A stretch of 64,000 bases of DNA from Aldrovandia affinis (Eukaryota; Chordata; Actinopteri; Notacanthiformes; Halosauridae), in assembly GCA_029706075.1 (NCBI GenBank), contig JAINUG010000018.1, forward strand, positions 1,256,001 through 1,320,000, written 5' to 3'. The translations under genes were made by a program, and so were the position numbers. The first letter of the stretch is position 1. Each line of letters starts with the position of its first letter. The notes below the pieces were generated by a model. It was given only the letters and a program-made list of their open reading frames with translations. It searched no databases and was not told the origin of the DNA. Below, piece after piece: positions 1-11,362 of this stretch.

Positions 1-475
1 ACTTTTATTTAATCTCCGGTCAGTGTTTGTAAACATAGTGTAGCTGCAGTATATTGGTTCAGGTACAGTAATATACATGTATACATCTTTTTTGTAAAAC
101 AAAATCTACGTATTGCACTATATCTGTTTCATACAGTTTGATGTTTGGACCCTTATATTTAGCTCACAACCGTTTTCATTTAGCGCTCAATGTTTTTGTG
201 AAAACTATTCCATGAGCTCACAAGCCATACTGTGAAATATGAACCTGAGGCACACTATGACATTGTAATGGGTTGAACTTGATTTAATGCTAAACGGAAC
301 ACCTGCCAAAGTTGCTTGTAAGGCTAATATAACATAACAAAATGAAGTGACACAAGATACTTTGACCCACATTTGGTGGCTGGGCGCGGGTGCATGGTAT
401 CAGGATGTTTACTACGTTGTAATTTTGTAAAAGTGGAAGCCCTGGATGGGAAAGGGAAAGCAGAACAGCACACAG

Positions 476-604
476 TGACAGTGTGTGCTCGTGTGTGCGC
501 GTGTGTCCGTGTGTGTCCGTGTGTGCGCACGTGTTCGTGTGTGCGTGTGTGCGTGCTCGTGTGTGCTCGTGTGTGCTCGTGTGTGCTCGTGTGCTTGTGT
601 ACGC
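476..604 (+). repeat. GTGTGC/GTGCTC compound microsatellite
   Basis: An interrupted GT array with frequent GTGC and CTCGTGTGTG units. The open frames across it on both strands (all Cys/Val/Arg or His/Thr) are products of the repeat. Confidence 0.9.
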
Positions 605-763
605 TCTGCTATTGAATGTCACTTTGCACACACAACAGCTTGTGTATGGTGGCATCTCCATAGCAGATCACTATCGGCTGCCACTGGGGCTGATTAAGCA
701 GAGAACACAGGTGTGTGCGTGTGTGTGTGTGTATTTGTGTGATCAATGCGTGTGTTTGTGACA

Positions 764-863
764 GAGTGTATGAGAGCATCTGTATGTGAGTGAATGTGTG
801 TGTGTTTTTGTGAGAGTGTATGAGAGCATCTGTATATGAGTGAATGTGTGTGTGTTGGTGAGA
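764..863 (+). repeat. Two tandem 50-bp units
   Basis: GAGTGTATGAGAGCATCTGT recurs at a 50-base offset (764 and 814), each followed by GAGTGAATGTGTGTGTGT. A short GT run precedes it at 709-735. Confidence 0.8.
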
Positions 864-1074
864 AAGAGTGAGTGTGTGTATGTGCAGAGGCTTTCAGCAG
901 ATAGGAACATGCCCAAACACCTCCCCACCACTCCTCCCTCCCTCCCTCCCCACCACTATTGTTCCTCCACTGAGATTGACTTAGACTTGGACATGCTTTT
1001 GTTCAGAACACACAGAACATCCAGCCTCTTAGCTGAAGAGCCATTACTCACACTGGAGAGAGTGCATGGGCAGG

Positions 1075-1116
1075 AGTGTGTGTATGTGTGTATGTGTGTG
1101 TGTGTGTGTGTGTGCG

Positions 1117-1190
<74 letters not shown>

Positions 1191-1233
1191 AGTGTTTGTG
1201 TGCGGTGTATGTGTCTGTGTGTGTGTGTGTGTG
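1075..1233 (+). repeat. GT dinucleotide array
   Basis: An array of about 110 bases of nearly pure GT with early TATG and GC interruptions, then a degenerate stretch ending GTGTGTGTGTGGGG. Confidence 0.95.
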
Positions 1234-2993
1234 GGGTGGGGGCCTTCATGTACTCCATTGGAAGAGCGCTTTACCTCTTTTCTTGACCGCTGTTGTGCAG
1301 TGTTGCTTTTGTGTTCATTCTGGGGGTGAGGGGAGCATTCTTAGCACAAAGTTATCCTAATGTGAGCACACAGAGGTTAACCTTGCTCCCACTTGAACTT
1401 GGGTTATCCTATTATCAGTTCCAGCATTCAGGTCAATGTCTCATCCCTGTTCAATAGTACATTTTATGAACCAGGCTTATAGTTTTTCTGTATGAAGCAC
1501 AGTTTTTGACAAAAATTGCATCTGATTACACTTCCAATTTGAACTCGGCTTGATGTAGATGAAATGAGCCCTTTATTAGAAGTGGTTTAATTGCTCAGGT
1601 GCACACATATATGTTGCCCTTCTCTCACTATGCATTTTCATTATAAAAGATTGTACTCGTAACAAGACACGAGTCTGTCTAGTGTATCATTATCAGTGAC
1701 TGATTAATTTAGCTTGCCTTGCTACTGGGCATGCATTAGAACTGTCTAGTGCATTAACGTTTTACTGAAACGGTAAGTAGACAACATTCCCATTTCTGGT
1801 CTGGTGACCAAATCGTGAGAGAAAAAGCCAGAGAAATCAAAATGGCACAGAGAGCACCCTAACACTTCTGTCCAGCACATTCGCTCTGCTGTCATCCTTC
1901 TGGTTGCTGTTGAAACCGAAGAGGCTCGACTTCAAGTAGCGCAGAAACCAAAACAAGAGAACCCAGAAGCTATGGGCGGGAGAGCGGGGCACACAGAGCG
2001 ATGACTGGTCCTTGCTGGAATTGTGTGGAAATAACCGGCGACCACCCCGATCCATTGACGAGACGTCGCACCACGCCACGTCTTAACCATTAATGACACG
2101 GAAAAATCCGGGAGTGGACCAGGGCCTTGCGGCGGTCCCTCGCCGAGCCCCACCTTCGCCCGAGTGGGTGCGCCTTGGTGTGGGAGTGGGTACCATCTCC
2201 ATCTGCCTCGGTGTCCAAGGATGTTCTAACATAATTGCTTAAAAAATATATAAAAAAACAGTCATATCAATGAACTGTGCTTTTAGACGTAGACCTGCAG
2301 CACATCTCTGATTAAAATAAACAGAGCTGTGGTTCCTGGGACACCCCTGTCCCATGCAGACGTTTGGGGAGGCCTTCCGTCGCAATTACAGTGATCAAGG
2401 GAATGAGAGCTTAACAGATCAGAGCCCAATAGGACTGCACTCTTACGAGTGTAACTTTAATAACACGCTACAAGCATTTACTCACGTTTGAATATCGTGT
2501 TAATATTTATGAACACTTCTGGAAATCTGAAGTGAATTGATAACAGCCACCATTAATAAAAGATCTGGAGGAAGGCCGAAGTGAATGTAAACGACGAACG
2601 TCTGCGTGAATCTGAAGTGAAGCCAGGCCTTGTCTGAACGGAGCTGGAGGAAGTTCGCTGATTGGAGGAGAGGTTGGTTGAAGAGTGGCCCTCGCTGTCT
2701 GATTGGGTGTTTGTCAGGGTTTCGAAGGGAGCATGGGATGGTTGGAGGAGACTGCGTTTTCGCCATTGAGGTGCAGGTGGTGTGACTGCTCCGTCCACAT
2801 GTTGTCCTATAGGTGAAATAGGCATGGTGGCGCCTTAACTAACAGATGAGCCTTAACTTTTACAGATTGTGCGCTTTCCTGCGCTCTCAAGAATTTATGC
2901 AGGTCATTGCAGTGATGAGATGGGCCAATAAATACGATCGCCCAGTTAAAATCTTTCGAAAATGTAAAAAACGCAGATAAAAATGTATTACAA
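1234..2993. other. Single-copy stretch, nothing recognised
   Basis: No gene or transposon was recognised. A GC-rich patch at 2080-2220 is of unknown origin. Open frames here are under 110 codons and without domains. Confidence 0.5.
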
Positions 2994-3255
2994 GTTTTGA
3001 AACCCGACTGTACTAGACCAGCCCTGGTGGGGAGCCCCGATCGGTGGTGGCGTTTGGCTGTCTGACCCAGGGGGAAGGGGAGGGTGAGCCAGCACAATCT
3101 CGCCAAGGAGCGATAGGGCAACCTCGTAAACAGGGTGGGGCGAGTTCCGTCTCGGAGGAGGCGAACATTGTCTCGAGGTATTCACTCTTCCCATGGAGGT
3201 GGGTGGCTCATTTGTGGGGGAGGGTAAATCGAAAACAAATAGAGGGTATAATTGG

Positions 3256-3256
<1 letters not shown>
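2994..3256 (+). mobile_element. SINE family A, 5'-truncated
   Basis: It begins inside the tRNA-like head (box B region GTTTTGAAACCC), then TAGACCAGCCCTGGTGGGGA, the CCCAGGGGGAAGGGGAGGGT body, CCGTCTCGGAGGAGG, and the 3' AGAGGGTATAATTGGCTAC. The same text recurs at 5403, 11020, 12160/13515 and 51420. It runs directly into a 336-bp CA array. Confidence 0.85.
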
Positions 3257-3289
<33 letters not shown>

Positions 3290-3297
3290 TCACACAT

Positions 3298-3339
<42 letters not shown>

Positions 3340-3526
3340 TCACACGCACACACGTACGTGCACACACACTCACACGCACACACACACACTCACGCACACA
3401 CACACACACTCACACACACACACACACACACTCACACACATTCATTCACACACACACACACACACATTCACACGCACACGCTTATGCACATACACACACA
3501 CGCATGTACACACACACAGACACACA

Positions 3527-3577
<51 letters not shown>

Positions 3578-3592
3578 ACACGTACGTACACA
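3257..3592 (+). repeat. CA dinucleotide array (about 336 bp)
   Basis: This is one of the longest microsatellites in the window, with TTCA, CTCA, CGCA and CGTA interruptions. It starts exactly where the family A SINE at 2994 ends (ATTGGCTACACACA), suggesting growth from the SINE's 3' end. Confidence 0.95.
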
Positions 3593-4010
3593 GCTAGATC
3601 AAAAGAACACAACGTGACCTCAGAATCAAAGTTTGTTTTTCCCACTGGTTGAGTCACAACAGGGGATTCCCGCTTAACCTATAAACAGTGGATGGCATTA
3701 GCCTGCGTTTAGCGGTGGTTGTGATAGCTTTGAGCGCTGGGCTCCGTACCCAGCCGCTGGCCTGGTGTGGGTGTGGATGTGGACCAAGCTGAGCCAGCGT
3801 CTGGTAATCTGTAATCAGCTCCCCACTCACGCGGCCCAAAGCATATGGTCCAGACCCACGTCTTGCCAGTCAAGCATAGTGGTGAAGGAGCTGGGCTTTG
3901 AATTTGAATTCCAGGTGGGATATAAACATTTTGGTGAAAATTTTGAGTATGCTTCTGTTTATTTGTTTTTGTTTAAAATTTTATACATTTACTAATTTAC
4001 TCATAGTGCA

Positions 4011-4011
<1 letters not shown>

Positions 4012-4048
<37 letters not shown>

Positions 4049-4063
4049 ACATACACACACATA
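4012..4063 (+). repeat. CA array next to Tc1 end
   Basis: A CA array with three ATACACAC units at its right end. The Tc1-like terminal repeat begins at the last TA of the array. Confidence 0.92.
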
Positions 4064-4680
4064 CACTACCGGTCAAAAGTTTTAGAACACCTCAATTTTT
4101 CAAGTTTTTATTAAAATTTACGCAGTTTAATTTTTCAATGTACTCTGAAATTAAAGCATAGAACAAATAAACAATTGGAGATAAAAAATAAATCATGGAA
4201 TTGTTTTGTTTAACAAAATGTAATCTCAATTTTTGACTCAGCAAAGTAGCCTGCTTTTGCAGACATAACAGGCGAACCCACTCGTGACATTCTTTCTACA
4301 ATGGAAATCAAATGTTATTCGGAAAGTTCTTCCCAACACTGTTGCAGAAGTTCCCACAAATGTGTTGCACTTTTGGTTGCTTTGCTTTCACCCTTCTGTC
4401 CAGTTCATCCCAAACCAGCTCGATGGGGTTTAAGTCTGGAGACTGCTGGCCATTCCATGATTTGAAGCCTACCGTCTTGTTCTTTTCTTCTAAGGTAGTT
4501 CTGACATAGCCTGGAGGTATGTTTTGGGTCATTCTCTTGCTGTAGGATGAACCCCTGACCAACTAGGCATAGACCAGAGGGTATTGCATGGCGCTGCAAA
4601 ATTCTGTGGTAGCCCTTTTGGTTCAGGGTGCCAGTCACTCTGTGCAAGTCGTCGACTCGACTCATTTTATTCCTTGGTTT
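4064..4680 (-). mobile_element. Tc1-like element, 5'-truncated copy with one inverted repeat
   Basis: A TA at 4062-4063 is followed by the Tc1-type terminal repeat CACTACCGGTCAAAAGTTTT. On the - strand the C-terminal half of a transposase is readable in two frames: RHAIPSGLCLVGQGFILQQE followed by NDPKHTS (about 4665-4530), then after a frame shift QQSPDLNPIELVWDELDRRV (about 4470-4405). The position of the second catalytic aspartate reads as E in QQENDPKH. No matching repeat was found at the other end, so the N-terminal half and one end are lost. The right boundary near 4680 is approximate. The left end abuts a CA array. Confidence 0.85.
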
Positions 4681-5402
4681 CTCCCTCAGTTGTAACTTAT
4701 TTGGGCTACTCCAGGAAAAGGATCAAACGGGCCTTGTTGTCGTTCCGTTAGAGTCCGGATAAACCACTCTCTGCTGCTGCCCCAATGTATCATTTCAGCC
4801 TCAGCTCATTTATGAACAGTCCTGATGTCTTTCATCAAGGGGATCGGGTACAAACGGGGACCACGGCTAATGATTCGGGTCAAACTCGGCAGCCGTAAGT
4901 AGCAGCTGCTGGAAGAAAGATTTTTATAAAAAAATCTGCACGTTTAATAGGCAGCCCACTCCCATCACTGTCAGGATATGATGACTGATTTATTAGCCCT
5001 TGATTATGTTAAAGCCATCCACATGTGGTGATTTAATTCTGTGTAACTTATATACCCTGTCACTTGTACCAATGGAGTGCAAGAGGCCTTTCTTAGGATA
5101 ATCCCATATTAGCTCAGTCTGCAGTGGCCGTCCTCTCCAGGGCATTTATTTTAGAAATCTTTTTCCCAGAAGAGGGGGAGGGGGGAAACCCCCCCCCATA
5201 ATCCTTCACATTTGTTGAATGCAGTTTAGTCTAGTTTGAATCACCGTCTTCAAAGGAAACCGATGTAGTTGTAGGCCCATCTGCACTGCTCTGTGTCACA
5301 AGTGAGTTTGTTGCCTGATCTTCCTCCTGAATACTTGCATGCCGACCAGTGGTCTCTGAACAGCGTTCTCGTATTCTTGGTCTTAAAAAATAAAGCAAAG
5401 GG

Positions 5403-5998
5403 GGGGTCCTCGGATAGCGTAGCGGTCTAACACACTCGCATTGACTGGTGCGTTGCAAGTGTGAGATGCCTATTGCGGTCGCGGTTAGAAACCTGACTGT
5501 GCCAGACCGGCCCCGGTCGGGAGCCCCATTTGGCTGTCTGTCCATTACATTACATTACAGGCATTTGGCAGACGCTCTTATCCAGAGCGACGTACAACAA
5601 AGTGTAACCGTAGTCAAGAACAGTTTAGCTGAAAGCCACCCTAGAGGGAAGTACAATTCCAGGTGCTAGGAGCAACCACATAGTTAAACTAGGACCCTGT
5701 AGGTAAATCTGTAGTCACAGTTCAAAGGCAGCAATATCAGTGCAGAAAATATTGGCGAAATAATGCCTAACCTAATACAATACATAAACAGCGGGAGGGG
5801 GGAAGGTCAGCCGGCACGAGCTTGCCGAGAAGTGTGAAGGGTGTCTCCAGAAATTAAGTGGGCATGTTCCGTCTCGGAGGAGGTGGATCATTGCCGGCCT
5901 CGGGGAATTAACTTGCCCCGTAGTGCCGGGCGGCGAGTTTGTGGGGGACGGCGAATCGAATGAAATAGAGGGTGTAATTGGCTACCAAATTTAGTAAA
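5403..5998 (+). mobile_element. SINE family A, full length, split by another repeat
   Basis: The head GGATAGCGTAGCGGTCTAAC carries a pol III A box and GCGGTTAGAAACC a degenerate B box. The body follows to 5543, is interrupted by a 249-bp insertion (5544-5792), and resumes GGGAGGGGGGAAGGTCAGCC to the 3' GTGTAATTGGCTACCAAATT, ending in an A run at 6008-6024. This is the most complete copy for defining the family. Confidence 0.85.
5544..5792 (-). mobile_element. Insert with shared SINE tail, within family A SINE
   Basis: It starts ATTACATTACATTACAGGCA and continues TTTGGCAGACGCTCTTATCC, the inverse of the tail shared by the family B and C SINEs. The rest (CCCTAGAGGGAAGTACAATT and onward) is unlike the bodies of those families. 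It interrupts the family A SINE cleanly between CTGTCTGTCC and GGGAGGGGGG. I read it as a third element type using the same LINE-derived tail. Confidence 0.7.
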
Positions 5999-7023
5999 AC
6001 GTGGAACAAAAAAAAAAAAAAAAATTATAAATAAAGAAAAGTGCCAGTTGGACATGTATATTTAAACAAGTGACATACTGTGTTGTCTTCAGCTCTGTGG
6101 GTTGTTTACAGTATATCCTGTTATCAAAGAAAACTGTGTTGGCAGTGTGGTGACAAAATCTCTCTTGTTCATTAAAGCAAACGGGGAGGGAGGCTGTTTG
6201 TTTTATTGTTGGAACGCTTTCGAGAACATATCGCAGAGGCAAAGAAATATTTGTATTTCCCTTCGGCCAAGTGCGTGCGGGCCAGACAGGTGCTCCTACG
6301 ATCCTCCGCTTAGCACGCCTCTTACCGCAAATTTCCCAAGGCTTTTCACCCCCATCGCCGTATGAATATTGTATTGTGTTATCGTTATCACCATTATTAT
6401 TATTGTAAATGTTTGCGTGGAATGTTTAATTTTGCTATGTTTTGAGTGACTGGCAGGTGGCTGACGTTGTTAATCTCTGAAATCTGCTGTTTACCTGCAG
6501 ATGCGAGAGAGCCGTCAGCCAGCTGCCATGCTGTGTTTGCTCTGAGCCCCCGTTCTCCGCTCCGCGGATCCTGGTGTCGTGTGGAGAGCGTGTTTGCAAA
6601 CTGACTACTCGTGCCATTTTGCCCTGTTGCTCACCTGTTTGGTTACGGGCGGCGGTTGGACGGGGCGGGCGTGTTTCTTAGGTCCGAAGGCAGACTGTTC
6701 CTCATTAACTCTCTTGTGTGCACAGATGTAGGGACACCTCCGTGTCGGGTTTCACACTGGCCAAAAAAAAGTCTATTTTGTAAAGAACGAATGCAAGGTG
6801 TGCTAGCTTTAATGCTCTGTAGTGTTTTGTGAACTGTACTGAATGTAAAAAAACAAAACATGGTAACAAGTGTCAATGGACATGAGTTGATGCAACAATT
6901 GCATTTAATTACACTTATGATGCCGACTGCTTTAATCGAGCGACAATCATTAGCAGATATTATATTTAGCTTGAAATGAATAGAATTTTGTAGCTACATA
7001 CTGAAATACCAATGTGTGTGTGA
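5999..7023. other. Single-copy stretch, nothing recognised
   Basis: After the SINE's A run the sequence is complex, without splice-bounded coding signal. Nothing else was identified. Confidence 0.5.
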
Positions 7024-7059
7024 GCTTTACATTAGAAAGGTGGGAGTTCATACTGAAAT

Positions 7060-7127
<68 letters not shown>

Positions 7128-7240
7128 TGTGAGAGTGTGTGCTTTACATTAGAAAGGTGGGAGTTCATACTGAAATACCTGTGTGTGAGTGACAGTGTGT
7201 GTGCTTTACGTGGGTGGGAGTAAAGGTGGGAGTTCAGAAG
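7024..7240 (+). repeat. GT array between duplicated 40-bp flanks
   Basis: GCTTTACATTAGAAAGGTGG followed by GAGTTCATACTGAAATACCT occurs at 7024 and again at 7141, on either side of a 75-base GT array (7063-7138). A third partial copy (GGTGGGAGTTCAG) ends near 7240. Confidence 0.9.
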
Positions 7241-7717
7241 CACGTAAATTAACCATGTTGGCCTATGATGGCCTCATGGAATGTGCCATTTTGAGCTTGC
7301 TGTATATTTAAATTGTTTTAAATTTTGCCCCACAGTGGTATGTAGTAAATGGTGCGTGTGGAGCGTGGAGAGAGTTTGTTGTTGTGAAATAACGTTTCAT
7401 TGTTGAGGAATGAGGCAGAGCAGTATCTGTCATGACAGGAGAAAAAAAAAACTTGTAACTGAACTATATGCAACAGAATGGCCACTGTGTACCACCTGTT
7501 GCGGCCACAGCCACAGGCTATAGTTACAGACCTAGTTAGAGAAACAAACGGTAACAAAAAGCTATCGGGTTCTGCCTATTCACGGACGGAATAATGCGTT
7601 CTCTCATTAATTTCTCAACTTTACGAGTCAGTCACGCATTGATGGGCAGGGCCCCAGGGCCCCAGGGGCCCGAGGCCCGGGAGGGGGAGAGGGAGGGGGA
7701 AGACCCCATCAGGGGTC

Positions 7718-7862
7718 CTGATTCCACAGTGATCCCGGCCCTGATCCCACAGTGATCCCGGCCCTGATCCCACAGTGATCCCGGCCCTGATCCCACAGTG
7801 ATCCCGGCCCTGATCCCACAGTGATCCCGGCCCTGATCCCACAGTGATCCCGGCCCTGATCC
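7718..7862 (+). repeat. 23-bp minisatellite, about six copies
   Basis: The unit is CTGATCCCACAGTGATCCCG plus GCC, almost invariant. Because 23 is not a multiple of three all frames are shifted between units, and a 319-codon open frame on the - strand through it has no recognisable domain. Confidence 0.95.
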
Positions 7863-8928
7863 GGGCCTTGTTTCTACAGTGAGCACAGAGGAGGGAAGGG
7901 GAATAAGGGACATCGATGGAAATGCGGTGTGTGTGTGTGCCTGCCGAACACACAAAAAAACCAAGCAGGTGTGTCTGAACTGTTTCAGTACGGGAGGAGT
8001 CGGGGGCGTTAGATTGGACAGTCCTGAAGTGGGAGGGATCACCTGTGTAAGATCACGTGAGAAAGCTGGACTGTGGTGAGCCGGAGTGTGCAAAGGGGTT
8101 ACGTGATACAGAGGAAGTGATGCAATATGACAGCAAGGTTCCACTGACCTATAGCGGCCGCGGACCACCCGGGGCCGAATCTGGGGCCACACACTGGGCA
8201 AGGGAGGGGGGGCGTTACAGGGACAGACCGTGCTAATACCACTCCCTTCCCGTCTGAACATTGCTCTGGCTGGGCGGCCGCGGTGAGGTGACCCCTGGCG
8301 TGGAGCTTGGTGTGTGGTCTCCAGGAGGCTGCAGCTTTGAGGGTGGGTCCACAGCAGCTCTGGCCCTGGGCCTGTGTCACTCCTCAACCGCTGCTTCCCG
8401 AGAATAGTCCCCCCCATTCTTTTATTTAATAACACACACCAGCGCTCCCGGCCCCACGGTCCCACCCACACACATGTCAGTGTCTCGCTAGCCGCTCGCT
8501 CGCTCGCTTTCCCAGCCACTTGGGTTCTTTCCCCAGGGCTGCTCTTGACCTCCGAGAGTTTGTGTGCCTGTTCTGGAGAGGACGTCAGCAAATGTTTCTC
8601 AGATTCATTCTGACACTCTGACTGTCACTCTCTGGGCCATGAATGGGAAATGTATTCACCCCACAGAAGTGCTGGGGGTGGGTATCAGGATTAGGGCAAT
8701 GCTTAGTGACAGTGATGCTGTGCTTTCTCCTAGAAAGGAAAGAGCAGTTCCTCCCTTTAAGTCAGGCTTTTGCAGGCATTGATTACAGAGACGCTTGTTG
8801 TGTTTAAGGTTTCATTCCTGCGTGGGCATTGCAACTCCCGAAGGAAAGAGGGTATGCTGGGATGTCTCGGTCCTGTGTGGTGCTGTGAGGTTTAGGAGCG
8901 CACGACTTGCCCACTCTTCACCCATGCA

Positions 8929-9075
8929 CGGTCAGCATGTCCGACCCCAATTCTAACCGAAACTCAATGACGGTCCGCATGTCTGATTCTAACCTTAGCC
9001 CAATGCCGGTCAGCATGTCTGATTCTAACCTTAGCCCAATGACGGTCAGCATGTCTGATTCTAACCCTACGAAGG
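8929..9075 (+). repeat. 36-bp tandem repeat, about four copies
   Basis: The unit CGGTCAGCATGTCTGATTCT plus AACCTTAGCCCAATGA is seen at about 8968, 9004 and 9040 (the last one diverges), with a longer variant first. It keeps one frame open (a 12-residue SMSDSNLSPMTV repeat), but nothing around it suggests a gene. Confidence 0.88.
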
Positions 9076-9205
9076 TACGTGGGTTTGTTCTGAGGAAGGT
9101 AATGTGGGCTGGAGTTGCATTTGCATTTGGCACTATCAGCTGCACTGGTCTCAACTGTTATAACTGTCCTCCAGAGCGCCCTGTGACCCTACTGCTAACG
9201 ATGTA

Positions 9206-9762
9206 CAGATAACTGCCAAGATTTGGCAATGCCAACATAAAGTGTCTTAATAAGAGGGCGTTGGGCCACCACGAGCCACCAGAACAGCTTCTATGCATCT
9301 TGGCATAAATTCTCCAAGTGTCTGGAACTATATTGGAGAGATGCAACACCATTCTTCCATGAGAAATTCCATCATTTGGTGTTTTGTTGATAGTGGTGAA
9401 AAACGCTGTCTCAGGCACCGCTCCAGAATCTCCCATAAGTGTTCAATTTGGTTGAGATCTGGTGACTGAGATGGCCATGGAATATGGTTTACATCGTCTT
9501 CATGCTAATCAAACCATTCAGTGACCACTCGTACCCTGTGGATGGAGGCATTGTCATCCTGGAACAGAAAACTCCCATCAGGATAGAAATGCTTCACTAT
9601 AGGATGAAGGTGATCCCTTAGAATGGCTTTGTAATTATTGGCGTTTGCCTTGCCCTCTAAGGAGTTGAGTGGACCTAAACCATGCCAGGAAAGTGCACCC
9701 CACACAGAGCCACCAGAACCCTTCATTTACTCAAGTGTTTCCTTTATTTTGACAGTTACCTG
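9206..9762 (-). mobile_element. Internally deleted Tc1-like element (about 557 bp), copy 1
   Basis: The element is flanked by TA at 9204-9205 and 9763-9764, with inverted ends CAGATAACTGCCAAGATT and, on the other strand, CAGGTAACTGTCAAAATAAA. Reading the - strand, the 5' terminal sequence runs straight into the C-terminal half of a transposase (SGGSVWGALSWHGLGPLNS, then FQDDNASIHR and QSPDLNQIEHLWE), with a TAG stop after EWFD. The first half of the gene is missing. The same junction is present at 15489 and 24318, so this is a nonautonomous family rather than a single damaged copy. Spacing between the last two catalytic residues again counts as 36. Confidence 0.88.
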
Positions 9763-10982
9763 TACATGCTCACTGCTGGACAGGAGACCACATGCATCCA
9801 AATCTTCCTCAGATTAAGTGACGCCTCCGAACACATTGGCCATTTACCTCTTAACGCCTGACATCGGCTAACATCTGCCAAGACACATCAGTGTGGCTGG
9901 AACGGTCATCGCTGAGGGTGTTTAAATATACCACAATGATGAAAATATTTCAATGTGTTTGGAATGATGTGAGACTGAGAGTCTGAGGTTCCTTTTAAAT
10001 TCCCTTAATTTAGTACCCAGTGGGCTACTGTGCGTGTTTATTGTTCTTTCCCATGCGCCCCTTTATGCACAATACCGTCACAGCTGGGATAGTGATGGAT
10101 GGCTTTAAATGTTAATTAGTGGATAAGTCATTTGTGTACAGTGCTCGCCGCACTTTCAGAGACGGTTAAACTCCTGTGTGATCCACGGTGAGCTCACAGA
10201 ATCGCACACAGTCCCCAGAGAAGCCTCATTCTGTACCTCGTGTAACCGGCTGATGGGTAGAATCTGGGTTAAGAAGGGGGGAGACTTTGGTCTGGTCGAC
10301 ATGATGCCTGTGGCTTTCCGTCTTCAATCCACCGGCAGCAGTGACCACATTCTCCACTGACAGCAGGGAGCATTTAGCTATCCTGCTCCTCTGCAAATGT
10401 CCAACAGAGACCACAAGTATTCACTTCCTGCACACGCTCTCTACTCTCCCACTGTGACCTCCACACCCTAGGACCGTACTCCTGTAGCCTTGCGTCGGAC
10501 GGTTTCCCGGGGAGCGGGCCTCACAGCTGACTGTGGTCAGGTGGTGGTGCCCCATTTCAGGAGGAATGTGTTGGCGACACCCCCGCACTGTAGTCCAGGA
10601 TCTGTAGCAGCAGTGAGTGAAGGAGGCCTAAGAGGCGGTGAAATGCTCGCTGGGCTCTTCAGAGACATGGTATTTGTGTGCTCATTCATCACTTGTCTTC
10701 ACCTCAGTGCGCCTGCCCAACACTTTACGTTGCAGTATGGTTTTAATTAATGAATTCTGTGCATACATTTAAACTCTTCAGCATTGTATTTCAATAACTA
10801 ATTGTGTTATACACCGTCAAGTCCCTGCAGACACTGTGAACACAGGACAGGAATGCGCATGTTTTAGACTGACCTATTATTGTGGACTGGCAAAAAAAAA
10901 AAAACATTTATATAATAAAGCCTGTTTATGAATAATAGCTTATTCTCATCAATAAAATATGTTTTAAGTGACAAAGGTGTCG
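9763..10982. other. Single-copy stretch, nothing recognised
   Basis: No repeat or exon was recognised between the Tc1 derivative and the next family A SINE. An A run lies at 10892-10903. Confidence 0.5.
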
Positions 10983-11362
10983 TGACACTGCTTTTCTTTT
11001 TTTCTTTTTTTTTCTTTTTTTTCTCCCAATTTGGTAGCAAATTATACCCTCTTTCTTTTTGTTTTACCCTCCCCCACGAACTCGCCGCCCACCTCCGCGG
11101 GACAAGCTAATACCTCTTCCGAGACGGAACCTGCCCAATTCTGTTTACGAGGTCCCCTTACCGCTCCTCGGCGAGCTTGTGCCAGCTCTCCCTCCCCCCT
11201 GCCCCTGGGGTGGACAACCAAACACCAGCCCCAATCAGGGCTCCCCACCAGGGCCTGTCTGGCACAGTCAGGTTTCAAACCGTGACTGTGATAGGCAGCT
11301 CACACTTGTAAAGGACCAGCCAATACGGGTGCGTTCGACCGCTATGCTATTGGAGGCCCCAT
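10983..11362 (-). mobile_element. SINE family A, nearly full length
   Basis: Read on the - strand it has the head TAGCATAGCGGTCGAACGCA, the B-box-like GGTTTGAAACC, the CAGGCCCTGGTGGGGAGCCC body and the tail AGAGGGTATAATTTGCTACC, followed by an A-rich 3' end (the T-rich run at 10990-11024 on the + strand). Confidence 0.88.

Noticed and set aside
1797..1840. Possible SINE tail (GGTGACCAAATCGTGAGAGA)
   Set aside because: It resembles the end of the SINE at 23384-23740 over about 20 bases only, and the sequence before it shows no SINE body.
3044..3652. 202-codon open frame and overlapping frames over the CA array
   Set aside because: The translation is almost all His/Thr from the CA repeat, with a SINE at its start.
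7632..8591. 319-codon open frame on the - strand
   Set aside because: It runs through the 23-bp minisatellite and GC-rich DNA, has no domain or conserved motif, and low-complexity Pro/Gly/Arg composition. It is explained by base composition.
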